The notes: generated by a model from the sequence alone, not told the origin. A stretch of DNA of 64,000 bases from Porphyra umbilicalis (GCA_002049455.2 KV918998.1:1-64000), one strand, 5' to 3'; shown: positions 1 to 11,245, counted from the stretch's first letter. Translations and numbers: made by a program.

Positions 1-752
1 CGGCCACGGCGCCCGCAATGGCGCTACGACCCGCCAGGCACCGCCGTTGGCACAGCGGACAGTCGCGGCAGGGGCGGGGCCGCCAGTGGCGACGTGCCTC
101 GCCGTCTGCACGCCCCGCCCCGCCCCGCCGCGACCGCAGCGGCGGCCGACGCCATGCCCGCGGCCGACGACCGCCGCACGGCCCGTATTCCTAGATTACA
201 ACCGAGGCCGCACAAAGCTGGTATATAGGCTTGTCCTTAATCTTCATCGCATGCGACAAGTACATCTACTCCCCACTCATTGTGTGGACTCGTCTGGAAG
301 CCGGAGCCATGGCTGCCACAGGAACGTGGTCGCCGCGGCGTGGGCTCCCCTTCGCTTTCCCTGTGTGTGACCGCAGCGGCCGCCTCCGTGGAGGAAACGG
401 ACGCTGCAGCTTTCACATCATATTCGCGTGAACTTGCTGTGTGAAAGCAAACCGGCCAATCAGATCACTGCCTGCCGAGCTCGAGCGCTGAGCTGCCGAC
501 CCGACCGGCCCGCCTGCACGACCCTTGAGAGGGTGTACAGAACCGGATACGTGCCAGACATGAACAGGGCCGCCAGACATCAGCGACGAGGAAAGGCCCG
601 AGCGGGGCCACAGACACCAAAGCCTGTCCTGATCAGTCGTCGTGTCTGGGGCCGACGACACATGTCAGCGCCCTGGAGCACCCAAAAAAGGGGCTCCCAG
701 ATCGACAGCAAAATGAGATACCGTTGTGTCTGCGGCCCTCAGCAGCCCTGTC
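1..752. other. Left flank, no recognised gene
   Basis: No open frame here resembles a known protein and none has convincing coding composition. The stretch holds a hairpin motif at 409-448 and a CCAAT-box-like GGCCAATCAG at 454-463; the same ten bases recur in the ~185 bp repeats further right. Confidence 0.5.
409..448. repeat. Hairpin motif, copy 1
   Basis: The inverted arms GCTTTCACA and TGTGAAAGC enclose a CATATTCGCGTGAA core. A close relative lies at 19785-19823, upstream of the MMAA-type gene. The role is unknown; a promoter element or a short mobile repeat are both possible. Confidence 0.45.
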
Positions 753-855
753 TGGCGAGATACAGGCCTCCAGGACCCCTGGGCGCCCCCACAGTGGCGA
801 GATAGTATCAGCACATGCGGTCAACAAAGCGACCAGGTAACCGCCTACGGACTGG

Positions 856-1183
856 CGCCTGTTTCATTGGCCAGGATGACACCTTCGTTTCCGCCACCTG
901 GCCAATCAGCAGGCTGAAATGTTTGTGCGCGCTTTGTGGCCCCTTTGGGGCACCCCCTGCACGGTACCTCTGGCGGGGGGGGGCGCTGGCGAATCTCGAG
1001 GGCCGTGCACGGGGTCGCTGGGGGCCCCTGTCGCGCCGGTAGAAATTTCATGCGGCCAGGATGCCGCCTTCATTTTTGCCACCTGGCCAATCAGTAGGCT
1101 GAAATGTTTGTGCGCGCTTTGTGGCCCCTTTGGGGCACCCCCTGCACGTTACCTCTGGCGGGGGTGGGCGCTGGCGAATCTCG
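856..1183 (+). repeat. ~185 bp repeat, one partial and one full copy
   Basis: Two tandem copies (about 856-997 and 998-1183) closely match each other and the right-hand copies at 17061-17286. Each holds a GGCCAATCAG CCAAT-like box and a conserved stretch that includes ATGTTTGTGCGCGC. The second copy runs directly into a TATA box, so it may act as a promoter for the transposase gene. Confidence 0.75.
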
Positions 1184-1188
1184 GGGGG

Positions 1189-1195
1189 TATATAG
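1189..1195 (+). promoter_or_regulatory. TATA box (TATATAG)
   Basis: TATATAG lies just past the second ~185 bp repeat and about 1.1 kb before the transposase ATG. Its distance from the gene implies a long leader or an intron. Confidence 0.35.
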
Positions 1196-1452
1196 AAAGA
1201 CACTCCCCGATTCAGCATTTCTCGCCACCCTCCCAGTGCCTCAAAACCGGGCATGGTGGCGAGATGCTTCTCTGTACCGCAGAGCAAGGTGTCAGAGGGG
1301 TGGCGAGATGCCGTTCGACACGGTTGAGGGGGGGCTAGGCAGCGAATGAGATGTGAGCCTGCCAGATTCTGACAGCTCATCGCAATTGAACTGATGTGCG
1401 CCCACAAATGTGGCGCGCTCGGCCGCCGGCCACCGTCCCGCCACCCGCGTCG

Positions 1453-1487
1453 CCCCGCCCCGCCCCGCCCCGCCCCGCCCCGCCCCG
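1453..1487 (+). repeat. (CCCCG)n simple repeat
   Basis: Several tandem copies of the pentamer CCCCG, in a C-rich tract upstream of the transposase gene. Confidence 0.8.
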
Positions 1488-1564
1488 CGCCCCCGCGCGC
1501 CCCGCCCGCGGCGGCCCCGCGTGGCTCCCCTCCCCCCCCCCCCCCCCCGCCCCACCGCCCCTCC

Positions 1565-2150
1565 CACCGGCTGCAGCCACCGTCTTCCTTCTCTTGTCTT
1601 TGGGGCTTGCGCCTGTTGGCCCCCCCCCCGCCCCAACCGTAGCCGGCCACCGGCTGCTGCCGCCGGCTGGGCCGCCGCCTCCACGGCCGCCGCTGGGCTG
1701 GGGCTCCAGCCCCACCGCCCCTGCCACCGGCTGCCGCCATCGTCTTCCTTCTCTTTTCTTTGGAGCTTGCGCCTGTTGGCCCCCCCCCCCGCCCCAACCG
1801 CCGCCGGCCACGGGCTGCTGCGGCCGGCTGCGTCTCTGCCCTCGGCCGGCTGGGCCGCCGCGGCCGCCGCTGTGCTGTGGCTCCCGCCCCACCGCCCCAC
1901 CCACCGGCTGCCGCCACCGCCTTCCTTCTCTTTGCTGTGGGGCTTGCACCTGTTGGCCCCCCCCCCCGCCCCAAACCGCCGCCGGCCGCGGCCGCCGCTG
2001 TGCTGTGGCTCCCGCCCCACCGCCCCACCCACCGGCTGCCGCCACCGCCTTCCTTCTCTTTGCTGTGGGGCTTGCACCTGTTGGCCCCCCCCCCCGCCCC
2101 AAACCGCCGCCGGCCACGGGCTGCTGCTGCCGGCTGCGTCGCTGCCCTTG
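1565..2150 (+). repeat. Four-copy degenerate minisatellite
   Basis: Related modules start with CACCGGCTGC at 1565, 1725, 1902 and 2030 and share a CTTCCTTCTCTT stretch, then CCTGTTGGCC and a long C run. The spacing varies (160, 177 and 128 bases). It lies between the TATA box and the transposase ATG and could be leader sequence. The long open frames here come from low complexity. Confidence 0.75.
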
Positions 2151-2326
2151 GCCGCGGTCGCGAGCCGCTGGTGGCCGTCGCGACCACCACTACCGCTCCT
2201 TCCGTGTCTGTACGTTGGCCTTCCCCGCGCATCATCTGCCGTCGCCCGCCTCCCCCAACCACCGCCTCCATCTGCGCTACCGCGTGGGGCTCTCTCCCGC
2301 GGTCGGTGCTGTGAGCTGTGGGGAGG

Positions 2327-5300
2327 ATGGTCTCGGGCATCCCGCCGCCCGATCTAGTGGCGCTCACGGTCACTTCTGCGGACATTGTCACGCATTTTGT
2401 CGACGCTGACTCGCTGCTGGGGGGTGGGGTCGGGGTGCCCGAGGCGGCCGGGCGACGGGTGGCCGGCGCGCCACCGGCGCTGCTGTCTGAGAACGGCGGG
2501 GTCGAGGCGTATGACTTGGACGTGGACCAGCTGCTGGGGGCGTCATACGACGCCTCCGAGCCTGTCCGGCTCCCCAATTGGGTGGAGACGGACGACGTGC
2601 CTGAGCTGTCGGACGGGTCGAGCTCGGGCGGGTACGCGTCGGACGGGGGGGGGGGCAACACGGACGGTGAGGAGGACGAGGGGGGTGACGGCGCGGCGAT
2701 GGATGACGAGGCGTCGTCCATTGATGCCGGCGACGACGCTCAGCGCAACCCCGGCTTCCAACGGCCCGGGGATGGCCGCACGCGCGGCTCCGGTCTGAAC
2801 GTGCGCGAGTCGATGCAGGACATTTTCGTCATCCTCTTGTGCCGGCAGATGGAGGCGGCGCTGGCGTTACGGACGGCAAGAGACTCGGCAAGCGAGCAGC
2901 TCCTCGACACTTGCATCGCGAGCGTCCGTGCGCTGCGCCTGAGGTACAAACGCATCACCGACTCGGTGCTGGCCACCAAGGCGTGGACACTGCGGCGCAG
3001 TGGCTCGGTGGGGGCCGTCTTCAAGTTCAAGAACAAGGGGGCGAGGGACAACCAGGCGCGCGACAGCAACCTTGCCGTTGAGGTATTCCTCTCTGACGAC
3101 GACTCCCCGCTTGTTTGCTGCAGCCGGGGTGAGGAGAACTGCTTGGAGGACGGCTGCGCGCAAAGGGACGTCATCCTCCGTGCCCTGGACGAGTTGACGG
3201 CGGCGACGGGGATGGACGTGCCCGGCGTTCTGGCGTTGTTGAGCGAGGACCTGCGGGTGTCGGCACTCAACCAAGGCATTGCCGTCCTGTACGGGCCCAA
3301 CATTTGCGTGGTGCGCCGCGAGGGCGGGAGCTGGCCGTTTGCCGTTGTGCGGCGCAAGCCTAGGGACGGGGTGTGGATGTGCCACGCCTGCGCCCAAGGT
3401 CCGGGCACCTGCACCCATGCGTACGCCGCCAAGGAAGCCGACGGGAATGAGCAGTCGGAAGCGTCCGACGACGACGACCTGATCAACAACCTTGGGCGGG
3501 GGCGGCAGCCGCGGCGCAGCAACACGGTCTACTCCACGTCGCCGCGGCCGCTGGTGCCGTCGGCCAGGAGTCTGGCCGGGCACGCGGACGTCGTACGCGC
3601 CTCTGTGACGGGGGACACGATCATCCTCCCCGCCCCATCAACGTGCAAATCCTGTGGCTTCGAGCGGAGCGGCAGGTATGCTGTGTTCTCCCGCTTCGGT
3701 GTGGTGGAGTTTGGGCAGGGGGCAGTGGCCACGCGGGTGCAGTCGTGGTGGTGTGCGCGTTGCCGTGAATTTTGCGTGACCGACGGCCTCGAGCAGGGGC
3801 TTGTCATGTGCTCCCAGTTCACCGCCTACACCGAGTTCTTCCTGTTTGAGTGCACAATCAACCTGTGCCGCAACGCGTCGTCATTGACGGCCACGTACGA
3901 CCTGCGCAGTGCCTTCCACGAGCTTATGCGGGAGCACGCGTACCCGCTCACCCTCACCAAGCTGCGCTCCTTGCCGCTCTTCCGGTTTGCGGCATTGCTC
4001 TACATCTACCTGGTGCTGGACGAGCTGCCCTTGGCCGTCAGCACCTGCGCGGTGTGCACGCGTGCGGACGGCAGCTTGCAGTTCATCTGCTTCGATGGGC
4101 TGCAGGTGGGCTTCAAGGTGCGCTACCAGACGCCCTTCACGACCATCTCGGTCAAACTGTGCCCGATCAACCGCGCCTCCATCCAGGCGTTGCTTGTGTC
4201 CGACACGGCTGTTGGCAGGGCGCTGGGGTCTGTGCTCTCTTCCGCCACGTCCCGGCACGAGACGGCGGCCGGGCCGATCAAGACGGTCACGGCCATGCGC
4301 GGCCACATGATCGCACTCGCGGTGCTGGCCGGCGACGTTGAGGTCGCCGGGCAGGCCACCAACTTGGCCGGCGAGACGCCGCACGCCGAGAATGCGTCGC
4401 GGTCGCGCGGCTGGGATCCCATTGTCGACGGGGGCGTGCACGAGTCTCTCTTGCTCTTTTTCCGCGAGCTTTTCCGCGGCGGCAGGGCGGCGCGCAAGTT
4501 GGCTCGCACCATCCTCAACGCGCCCGACACGCTGCTGGCAAAGGTGCCGGCGGTTCTGATGGACCGCGTCAAGGCCGTCGACGGAGCGGGCGACGCGGAT
4601 GCGGGCACCGACACGGAGTCGTCCGCTGACGGGAGCAGTAGCGACGGCGGAAGGGGGGGGGGAAGTGACGACCAACCGGTGCGGCCAGCTCGCCGGCGGC
4701 ACCTGGCGGCCTACTCCCGTGTCGTCGCGGACCCCATCCTGGCCGATGCCGGGGGCGTCGCAGGGGAGGAGCGACGCGGCGATGCCCTGCTTCGGCCTTT
4801 GCCAAACATTGTGGCGACGGCCGGGTCGGCTGAGCGCCTGGTGGACTTTGCGCGCGCGGTGGTCATTGACCCTGTTGTCGTGTGGGCGCCGGCGGGGGAC
4901 TGGACGGCAGTCGGCGTGGTGGTCGAGGCCCTGCGGGCCGAGCCATTCAGCCGTGCCGGGTTGCAAGCCGCCGTACGCCACGTGGCGGTTAAGGAACTGC
5001 GCCTCCTGCACGGCGCGGTGGTCACTTTGTACCCCTCTTTGTGCACGCAGCCGCGCGTGCGGGTCGTGCTGCTCAATGTGTTACTGGCCATGTGTGTCAC
5101 GGACAGGCGCTATCAGGACTTTGTCGACAAGCACGCGGCCGCCGAGATTCCACGGGACGAGCGCGGCAACCTGGTGATGGCAACCCGGGAGCAAATGGCG
5201 GCCGCACCGGCCGGCGCTATGTTCCACCCCAAGGAATTTGAGGCCGCCTACCCCGAGTGCGGGTCAACGTGGGAGAAGTTTTCGGCGGCGTACGGCGAGC

Positions 5301-6313
5301 GCGCCATGACGATGTTGGACTACCTCGTCTCTGGCCAGTGGGCACCCAGCTTCCCGCCGGTGCGGGCGCTCCCGGACTTCCTCGCCGTGCAGTCGTCCAC
5401 CGAGGACCACCCCGAGTGCTCTCACATCATGGGCACGGCCAACCGGTTCACGGGTGGCACGTTTGCGGCGTCGTGCACGTGCACGCACCCCAAGACAATC
5501 GGCGTCGTGGTGCTGCAGGGCTCCGAGAGCCAGCGCATGCCCATCGAGTTCGTAGTGCAGCGGATGCCTCGTTTCCCTGACCGCATTTTTTATGACTTTG
5601 CATGTGCGTGTCTGAAGATGGCTTTGTGCCGTCTCCCATACATTGCTCTTTTTCTTGCTATGCTGGTTGATCGCTTTCACTGGTTGAAGAACCACATCTG
5701 GTGCTCCAAGGCAATGAACCCCGACTCGTACAAGTCCATGGACGCGCAAAACACCTCCGCGTCAGAGGAGCGCAACGCGGCGTCGCGCCGACTCCAAAAC
5801 TTCTTGCGGCTCGTCAAGCAGCGGAACTTTATTTTGTTCACCGTCTACCAGCAAGCGGTGGGCAACGTCATTGCGATGCACCGCGACGCGAAGGACAAGC
5901 GCGGCTCGACGGTGACGGACGACTGGCCCTTGTGGTACCGCAAGAACTTTGTCGACAACGCTGCGACGAGCATGGACGCCGATGCGACTTCGGAGGAGGA
6001 CGCCGACGGCAACGATGCGGCGGGGGAGGCGGACGCCGACGGCGGCGCCACGATGGGGGAGGAGGTGGCCGACGGCGGCGCCACGATGGGGGAGGAGGTG
6101 GCGGACGGCGCCGCCACGATGGGGGAGGACGTGGTCGACGGCGCCGCCACGATGCGGGAGGACGTGGCGGACGGCGCCGATGCGACGAGGGAGGAGGTGA
6201 CCGACGGCGCCGTCGCCACGGGGGAAGAGGAGTTGGAGAATGAGGCCGATGCCGCCGATGCCACCGGCGATGCCGTCGGCAGTGCCTCGGACGCGGGCAA
6301 CTTGGACGCGTAG
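2327..6313 (+). CDS. KDZ-class transposase-like protein
   Basis: The ATG at 2327 gives 1328 residues. The N-terminal ~180 residues are acidic and low in complexity. A SWIM-like cysteine/histidine cluster (CHAC...CTH) lies near 3380-3420. A second cysteine cluster follows (CKSCG near 3645, then CARC and later CAVC), then CFDGLQVGF near 4090, whose Asp fits the first catalytic acid. The C-terminal core has CSHIMG and CTCTH, then YDFACAC, DRFHWLKNH and SASEERN, which is the pattern of KDZ transposases and their CxC cysteine-cluster relatives. The tail (6040-6215) is made of 11-residue acidic repeats of the GGATMGEEVAD type. One uninterrupted frame with consistent GC3 suggests a recent or functional gene. 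The exact KDZ subgroup and the catalytic residues are my inference. Confidence 0.6.
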   Translation: MVSGIPPPDLVALTVTSADIVTHFVDADSLLGGGVGVPEAAGRRVAGAPPALLSENGGVEAYDLDVDQLLGASYDASEPVRLPNWVETDDVPELSDGSSSGGYASDGGGGNTDGEEDEGGDGAAMDDEASSIDAGDDAQRNPGFQRPGDGRTRGSGLNVRESMQDIFVILLCRQMEAALALRTARDSASEQLLDTCIASVRALRLRYKRITDSVLATKAWTLRRSGSVGAVFKFKNKGARDNQARDSNLAVEVFLSDDDSPLVCCSRGEENCLEDGCAQRDVILRALDELTAATGMDVPGVLALLSEDLRVSALNQGIAVLYGPNICVVRREGGSWPFAVVRRKPRDGVWMCHACAQGPGTCTHAYAAKEADGNEQSEASDDDDLINNLGRGRQPRRSNTVYSTSPRPLVPSARSLAGHADVVRASVTGDTIILPAPSTCKSCGFERSGRYAVFSRFGVVEFGQGAVATRVQSWWCARCREFCVTDGLEQGLVMCSQFTAYTEFFLFECTINLCRNASSLTATYDLRSAFHELMREHAYPLTLTKLRSLPLFRFAALLYIYLVLDELPLAVSTCAVCTRADGSLQFICFDGLQVGFKVRYQTPFTTISVKLCPINRASIQALLVSDTAVGRALGSVLSSATSRHETAAGPIKTVTAMRGHMIALAVLAGDVEVAGQATNLAGETPHAENASRSRGWDPIVDGGVHESLLLFFRELFRGGRAARKLARTILNAPDTLLAKVPAVLMDRVKAVDGAGDADAGTDTESSADGSSSDGGRGGGSDDQPVRPARRRHLAAYSRVVADPILADAGGVAGEERRGDALLRPLPNIVATAGSAERLVDFARAVVIDPVVVWAPAGDWTAVGVVVEALRAEPFSRAGLQAAVRHVAVKELRLLHGAVVTLYPSLCTQPRVRVVLLNVLLAMCVTDRRYQDFVDKHAAAEIPRDERGNLVMATREQMAAAPAGAMFHPKEFEAAYPECGSTWEKFSAAYGERAMTMLDYLVSGQWAPSFPPVRALPDFLAVQSSTEDHPECSHIMGTANRFTGGTFAASCTCTHPKTIGVVVLQGSESQRMPIEFVVQRMPRFPDRIFYDFACACLKMALCRLPYIALFLAMLVDRFHWLKNHIWCSKAMNPDSYKSMDAQNTSASEERNAASRRLQNFLRLVKQRNFILFTVYQQAVGNVIAMHRDAKDKRGSTVTDDWPLWYRKNFVDNAATSMDADATSEEDADGNDAAGEADADGGATMGEEVADGGATMGEEVADGAATMGEDVVDGAATMREDVADGADATREEVTDGAVATGEEELENEADAADATGDAVGSASDAGNLDA

Positions 6314-6399
6314 GCGGGGATAAAACGTACGCCTAGGCCACGAAGGCGAATTTGGAGGTCACGGCCAGCGCCCGGAAAGCGCCGGGTGGGGCGTGGGGC

Positions 6400-7510
6400 G
6401 CAGGACAAGCGGGGGGCAGTGTCCAGGCGAGGAGCGGTGTCCAGGCGGGGGCGGTGGCCAAGTGGGGGCGGTGGCAGTTGCGGGGCGGCTTGCAGGCGCG
6501 GGGCGGTTGCCAGGCGGGGGTGGTGGCCATGTCGGGGCAGAGGCAGGCGGGGGGCGGTGGCAGGCGGGGGGCAGTGACCGAGTGGCGGGGGATGTCCAGG
6601 TGGAGGGCGATGGCCAGGCGGGGTCGGAGGCCAAGTAGGGGCGGCGGTAGGCGGTGGGCGGTGTCCAGGCGGCGGGCGGTGGCCAGGCGGGGGCGGTGGC
6701 CAAGTAGCGCGGCGGCAGGCGGGGGGCGGTGTCCAGGCGGCGGCAGGCGGTGGCCGGTGTCCAGGCGGGGCGGGCGGTGGCCAGGCGGGGGCGCCGGCAG
6801 GCGGGAAGCGGTGTCGAGGAGAGGGGCGGTGGCCAGGCGGGGGCGGTGGTCATGTGGGGGCGGCGGCAGGCGGTGGGCGATGGCCAGGCGGGGGGCGGTG
6901 GCCAGGCCCGGGCGGAGGCCAAGTAGGGGCTGCGGCAAGCGTGGGGCGGTGTCCAGGCGGCGGGCGGTGGCCAGGCGGGGGCGGTGGCCAAGTAGCGGCG
7001 GCGGCAGGCGGGGGGTAGCGTCCAGGCGGCGGGCGGTGGCCAAGCGGGAGCGGGGGCCAAGTGGGGGCGGTGGCAAGCGGGGGGCGGTGTCCAGGCGCGG
7101 GGCGGTGGCCAGGCGCGGGCGGTGGTCATGTGGGGGCCGCGGCAGGCTGTGAGCCGTGGCAGGCGAGGGGCGGTGACCGAGTGGCGGGGGGTGTCCAGGC
7201 GGAGGGCGATGGCCAGGCGGGGGCGGTGGCCAAGTACCGGCGGCGGCAGGAGGGGGATGGGGTCCAGGCGGCGGGCGGTGGCCAGGCGGCGGCGGTGGCC
7301 AAGTGGGGGGTGGTGGCCAGGCGGGGCGCGGTGGCCCAGTGAGGGGCGGTGGCCAGGCGGGGCGCGGTGGCCCAGTGAGGGGCGGTGACCAGGCGGGGAG
7401 CTGTGCCAAGGGGGGTCGGGGGCATGGGGGGGCGGTGGCCAATTGGGGGGTGGTGTCCAAGACGGAGGCGGTGGCGAGGCGGGGGGCGGGGGCCAGGCCG
7501 GGGCGGAAGC
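6400..7510 (+). repeat. G-rich minisatellite
   Basis: About 1.1 kb of degenerate tandem repeats built from GGCGGTGGCCAGGCGGGGGC and GGTGTCCAGGCGG modules. All frames stay open because of composition; I do not consider it coding. It begins just after the transposase stop codon. Confidence 0.85.
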
Positions 7511-7624
7511 GGCGTGGACCCGCCGTGGGTGACGGCGTGTGCGCGAAGACGACACGAGCTGGTGACAGACGAAGAGAAAGACGTGTGCGCCCAGCAATAG
7601 TTGAATTGCCCACCCAAAACCCAG

Positions 7625-7790
7625 AACTTCAGTGAGTTCTCGCTACAAGATCGATGGTGATTTAGCAAGGCCCTGGCAGTTATTCATGTTTACCTCCCCT
7701 GACGACCTGGAAACGCAGATCGCTTCGGAAACGATCTTATGGCCGGCGATCTTATAGCGAGAAATCACGGTATTTGTAAATAAAGCGCTC
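7625..7790 (+). repeat. Diverged direct repeat, left copy
   Basis: This AT-richer stretch aligns with 11513-11675: AGATCGATGGTGA, TTCATGTTTAC, GATCTTATGGCCGGCGAT, AATCAC and AAAGCG each have a counterpart in the same order. The two copies flank the block with the MUS81-like gene. The left copy has ~40 extra bases in the middle. Confidence 0.5.
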
Positions 7791-9565
7791 CGTGACCTCA
7801 TTCATACTCCAAATGTTGATCGTGGATGGTGCTCTGCAGCCTGCCGAGCTCGCGTCCCCCTCCGCAGTCCTCGTTCCCAGCGCCCAGGAATTTCCGGCAG
7901 GTTGATGCCGTTCCCCCACCCGTGCTGCCTCTTGTCTGGCACCCGTGTTCCTGTTGGTGCGCCCGGGAGACTGGCGCGCACCCGCAATGGCACCATCCCG
8001 CTGCCGATGTTCCCCCCCACGTCCCCCTCGTTCCTCCCCGCGGCGCGCGCACGCGGCAGCAGTGATGGTGGCGGCACCACCCCGCCTCGGCCCCCGGCGA
8101 CGGACGGCGGCAGTGTGGCGTGCCGCCCGTCCCGAAACCTCGACGGCCGCGGCGGCTTTGTGACGGCCAACGCAGGTGGTGGGGCGCCCGTGGAGGGTGC
8201 CGGGTCGATTGGAAGGGGTCAGGGGCGGAGGGGGGGGATTGTGTGGCTGCTCCCAAGATCCCGCCCCCGGTGGGCGGCTGTGATCGTCTGCCGGGGCGGC
8301 CGGTTGGCCTGCTGGGGGCACTGCGACGCGGACGTCCGTGGCGCGGGGGGTGGGCTGGGGCCCGGGGGTGACTGTCCGGGCGATCCCGCCGGTCATCGAC
8401 CCGGTGGGGATGCGGGCAGCGTCGGGGGAGTGGTGAGGGCAGCGTCGGGGGACCAGGGGACCGGGGGCTTCGTCAGTGCCTGCCGCGAGTGCCTGTCCAT
8501 TGCACCGGGGAGCAAATGGGCTGACGGACCGCCACCGCGCAGCCAGCTGCGGCGTGTGGCGGACCGACCGTGTCCACAGCGGCGTGGCGCAGGGCACGCC
8601 GCCCCCTGCGACGCACCCTGCGAGGGGCGCCGGGCGCGGCGACCTCCCCCAACACGCGCTCGGCACGAGTGATAGCCCGCGTGGCCAGGTGGGCGGTCAC
8701 CGCCCCCACTAGCCACCGTGGACCGCTCCCCTCCGCATCCTCCATGCCGCCGCGCGAGCACAAGGCCGCGGGCGGCCCGGCGGCGACCGTATCGTGCGGT
8801 TGTGCCGACGCTGAGCTATTGCGGCTGGTTGGGGTGCGCGGGAAGAATCCCTGGGACCTATAGTAACTGCCATGGGTGATTGCGGTGCTGCCGGCCAGCG
8901 GCAGTGCGCAGGCGTTTCAGGGGGTTGCGGTGGCATCGGTTCGTCTACGCGGCAGTAGGGTGGATGCAAACTACTTTCAATGGATGTTTGTTTGATGTGG
9001 CAGGAAGATAGCATGAAAAGGACCATCAGACCTGGTTTCTTGAAGCTGGGTGGCATACCATGGGCTGGGGGAGAGAGTATCACGGAAGCGTAGTTTGAGA
9101 GTTTTGAGAGGCTTCGATGGGCATGAAGCAGCCTTCTGTGCGCATAGCCACCTACACCATCGTTCACGGGACTATCTCTATGCCCAGTTCGAGCAGATAA
9201 AAAAAATGGCGTTCGCCGTGTCTCGTCGACGTTTGTCATCCGTATCCACCTCTGGGACCGATTCTGAAGCCTGGGAGCAGATACGTGCATCAGCCAGATA
9301 CGTTGTGCGGAGTGACCTGATGTCACTGCTTTTTCTTCTTGGCGCAGTTCCAGAGCAACTAGATGACGCCAAAGACATTGGTGTGGGTGGCGCGACACGC
9401 AAAGGTGTGCTTCCCTTGTTTTTCTACCACCCTAAACATGCATTCCAAGCTCGAGAACAAAATCCCCCCCAGACCAAAACCCCTACCGCACAGTACACTT
9501 GGTTTCCATACAAGCCCCGCGCTGGCCTCCCTCGGCATCCATCTCCCCCCTAGGCACGAACGCAT
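7791..9565. other. No recognised gene
   Basis: GC-rich up to ~8860, then lower in GC to 9565. Several open frames exist on both strands, but none shows a recognisable domain. The stretch lies 3' of the MUS81-like gene. Confidence 0.5.
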
Positions 9566-11245
9566 CTACGCCAGACGTGTGCCGTAGCTGTCGCTCGTGA
9601 ACAGGTCGTAAAAGAAGGACGACAAGCTCGCGGTGATGGGTGCCCGGCCTGCAGGCGGCGTCAGCTGGGCCAACAGCCCCCGTCCCTCAGCAACCGACTT
9701 GACGTCGCGGTACGCCGCGGCCAAGGCGGCCGGCGTCTGAAAACCCGCCGCGAGAATGTTGTTGATGCGGGCGGGGCCCACGCCAGGCAGGACGTGGAGC
9801 TGGAGAGCCCAAAGCTGCTGCAGAGACGACCCCGCCCGCATCTCCATGACGGCAGTCGTCCAATTCTCGTAAGAATGACAGCCGGACAACCCAACCACGG
9901 TGCTCGTCTCATCCGCGTCGCGCTTGGCGGCCAGACAGGCGGTCAGGCCAGCGACGCTGCCCAGCCGCATGCCGCGGTACTTGACGAGGGACGCGTAGTA
10001 CGCGGCCGTCTCCGATACGTCGTTCGTGCGCTTCACGGTGAAGCCGACGGAGACGTCCAGCTCTGCCAGGTACGCCGCCACCCGCTGGCCGAGCTCGGCG
10101 TCGTTGCCGACAGCCGCCGCCACGTCCCCCTCCACGACGCAAACGAGCGACGGACGCCCAGACGCCGCCATGAAGTACGCCTGCTCTACCAGGCGTGCCT
10201 CCTTGATAGACGCCACCAGGTCCTCAGCGGTCTTGCGCTCAATCAAAACATCCAGCACCAGCTCCGTGCCGGCAAGCACCGCGCCCTCCACGGCAGCGGA
10301 GCCGTGTGGAGTGACCCGCGCCACGAGAAGCGCGTCGCCCGTCGGCAGCTGCCGCTCCAACACGCGGCCCGACAGGCCGGGCTCCGCCGACAGGCGCGCG
10401 AAGAAGGCGGCCCGCGAGACGCCGCTCCCGCGGGTGTCCCGCGTGTCCACAATGAGGGATACCTCCGTTGCCGCCGTCGCGGGGTCGACAGGGGCAAGAA
10501 GGAGTGGATGGCTCACCGCCGGGGGGGAGAGGGCGAGATTCATGCCGCTGGCGCTTGCGGGGCCCGCCCCAAAGGGCGGCGCCAACGAGGAGGCCGCCAA
10601 CAGGTCCGCCGCCGTCTGCATGTGCGTGCCCAGGCCGCCGACTGCCATCGGCGCCGCGCCCTCGGCTGCCATGGGCAACGGCTGCGACCCGGCGTCCTCG
10701 CTGTCGGAGATGACGACCACGGCTTGGTTGTCGTCGGGCGAGGCGGGCGAGGCGACCAGCCCGCCATCGCCTCCCGACCAACCACTCAAATCGACCCCCC
10801 CGCCGCGTTGCGCCGTCCCGGTACTGGTCCCGACTCCATCGGCTGCCGGCCCGGGCGCGGCTCCACCACCGGAAGAAGATGCGCCGCGACCGCCACCGGC
10901 TGCCGGCCCGGGCGCAGCTCCACCACCGGAAGAAGACGCGCCTCGGTCGCCACCGGCCACCGTGTTTGCGGCCAGAGCCCGGTCGAGGACGCGCTCGTCA
11001 AACACCTCGCTTGACGCCCAACCCCGGCCATCGACCAGCTCGGCCTCCACAGAGTCGGCGGCAATGCGGGCGGGGATACCAAACGACACGAGTTGTTCGA
11101 CGAGGGCGACGTGAGACGGAAGGGCGCGAGTTGGCAGGATGCCCGGCACTGCCGCAATAGGAGTGGGGGACGTGGGACGATCGGCCGACGAGCCACGGTG
11201 GCCCACACCAGCCCCGCGAGCGGGAGACCCGCGACGGTCCGCCAT
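9566..11245 (-). CDS. MUS81: MUS81-type structure-specific endonuclease
   Basis: 559 residues from a clear ATG at 11245. The XPF/MUS81 nuclease domain covers ~260-410: LIVDTRD gives an acidic residue at 267, and VLIERKTAED at ~334-343 is the ERKxxxD catalytic motif, followed by IKEARLVEQ. The C-terminal part has QLHVLPGVGPARINNIL, QTPAALAAAY (~482-512), the helix-hairpin-helix expected in MUS81. In known MUS81 this nuclease cuts branched DNA with an EME partner. Residues ~100-136 hold two copies of a 19-residue GASSSGGG repeat, and ~176-184 reads VVVISDSED, a good SUMO-interaction motif. The N-terminal domain is not typical of animal or yeast MUS81. It lies between the transposase and Ulp1-like genes, so it may be cargo or a host gene. 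Confidence 0.82.
   Translation of the reverse strand: MADRRGSPARGAGVGHRGSSADRPTSPTPIAAVPGILPTRALPSHVALVEQLVSFGIPARIAADSVEAELVDGRGWASSEVFDERVLDRALAANTVAGGDRGASSSGGGAAPGPAAGGGRGASSSGGGAAPGPAADGVGTSTGTAQRGGGVDLSGWSGGDGGLVASPASPDDNQAVVVISDSEDAGSQPLPMAAEGAAPMAVGGLGTHMQTAADLLAASSLAPPFGAGPASASGMNLALSPPAVSHPLLLAPVDPATAATEVSLIVDTRDTRGSGVSRAAFFARLSAEPGLSGRVLERQLPTGDALLVARVTPHGSAAVEGAVLAGTELVLDVLIERKTAEDLVASIKEARLVEQAYFMAASGRPSLVCVVEGDVAAAVGNDAELGQRVAAYLAELDVSVGFTVKRTNDVSETAAYYASLVKYRGMRLGSVAGLTACLAAKRDADETSTVVGLSGCHSYENWTTAVMEMRAGSSLQQLWALQLHVLPGVGPARINNILAAGFQTPAALAAAYRDVKSVAEGRGLLAQLTPPAGRAPITASLSSFFYDLFTSDSYGTRLA

Noticed and set aside
1394-2409. Long Pro/Arg-rich open frames on the plus strand and Gly-rich ones on the minus strand
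   Set aside because: Open on several frames at once because of C-rich minisatellite composition; no domain, and no codon bias separates one frame.
6333-7613. Pro/His-rich frames up to 426 residues on the minus strand
   Set aside because: They lie wholly in a GC-rich minisatellite and reflect its period, not coding.
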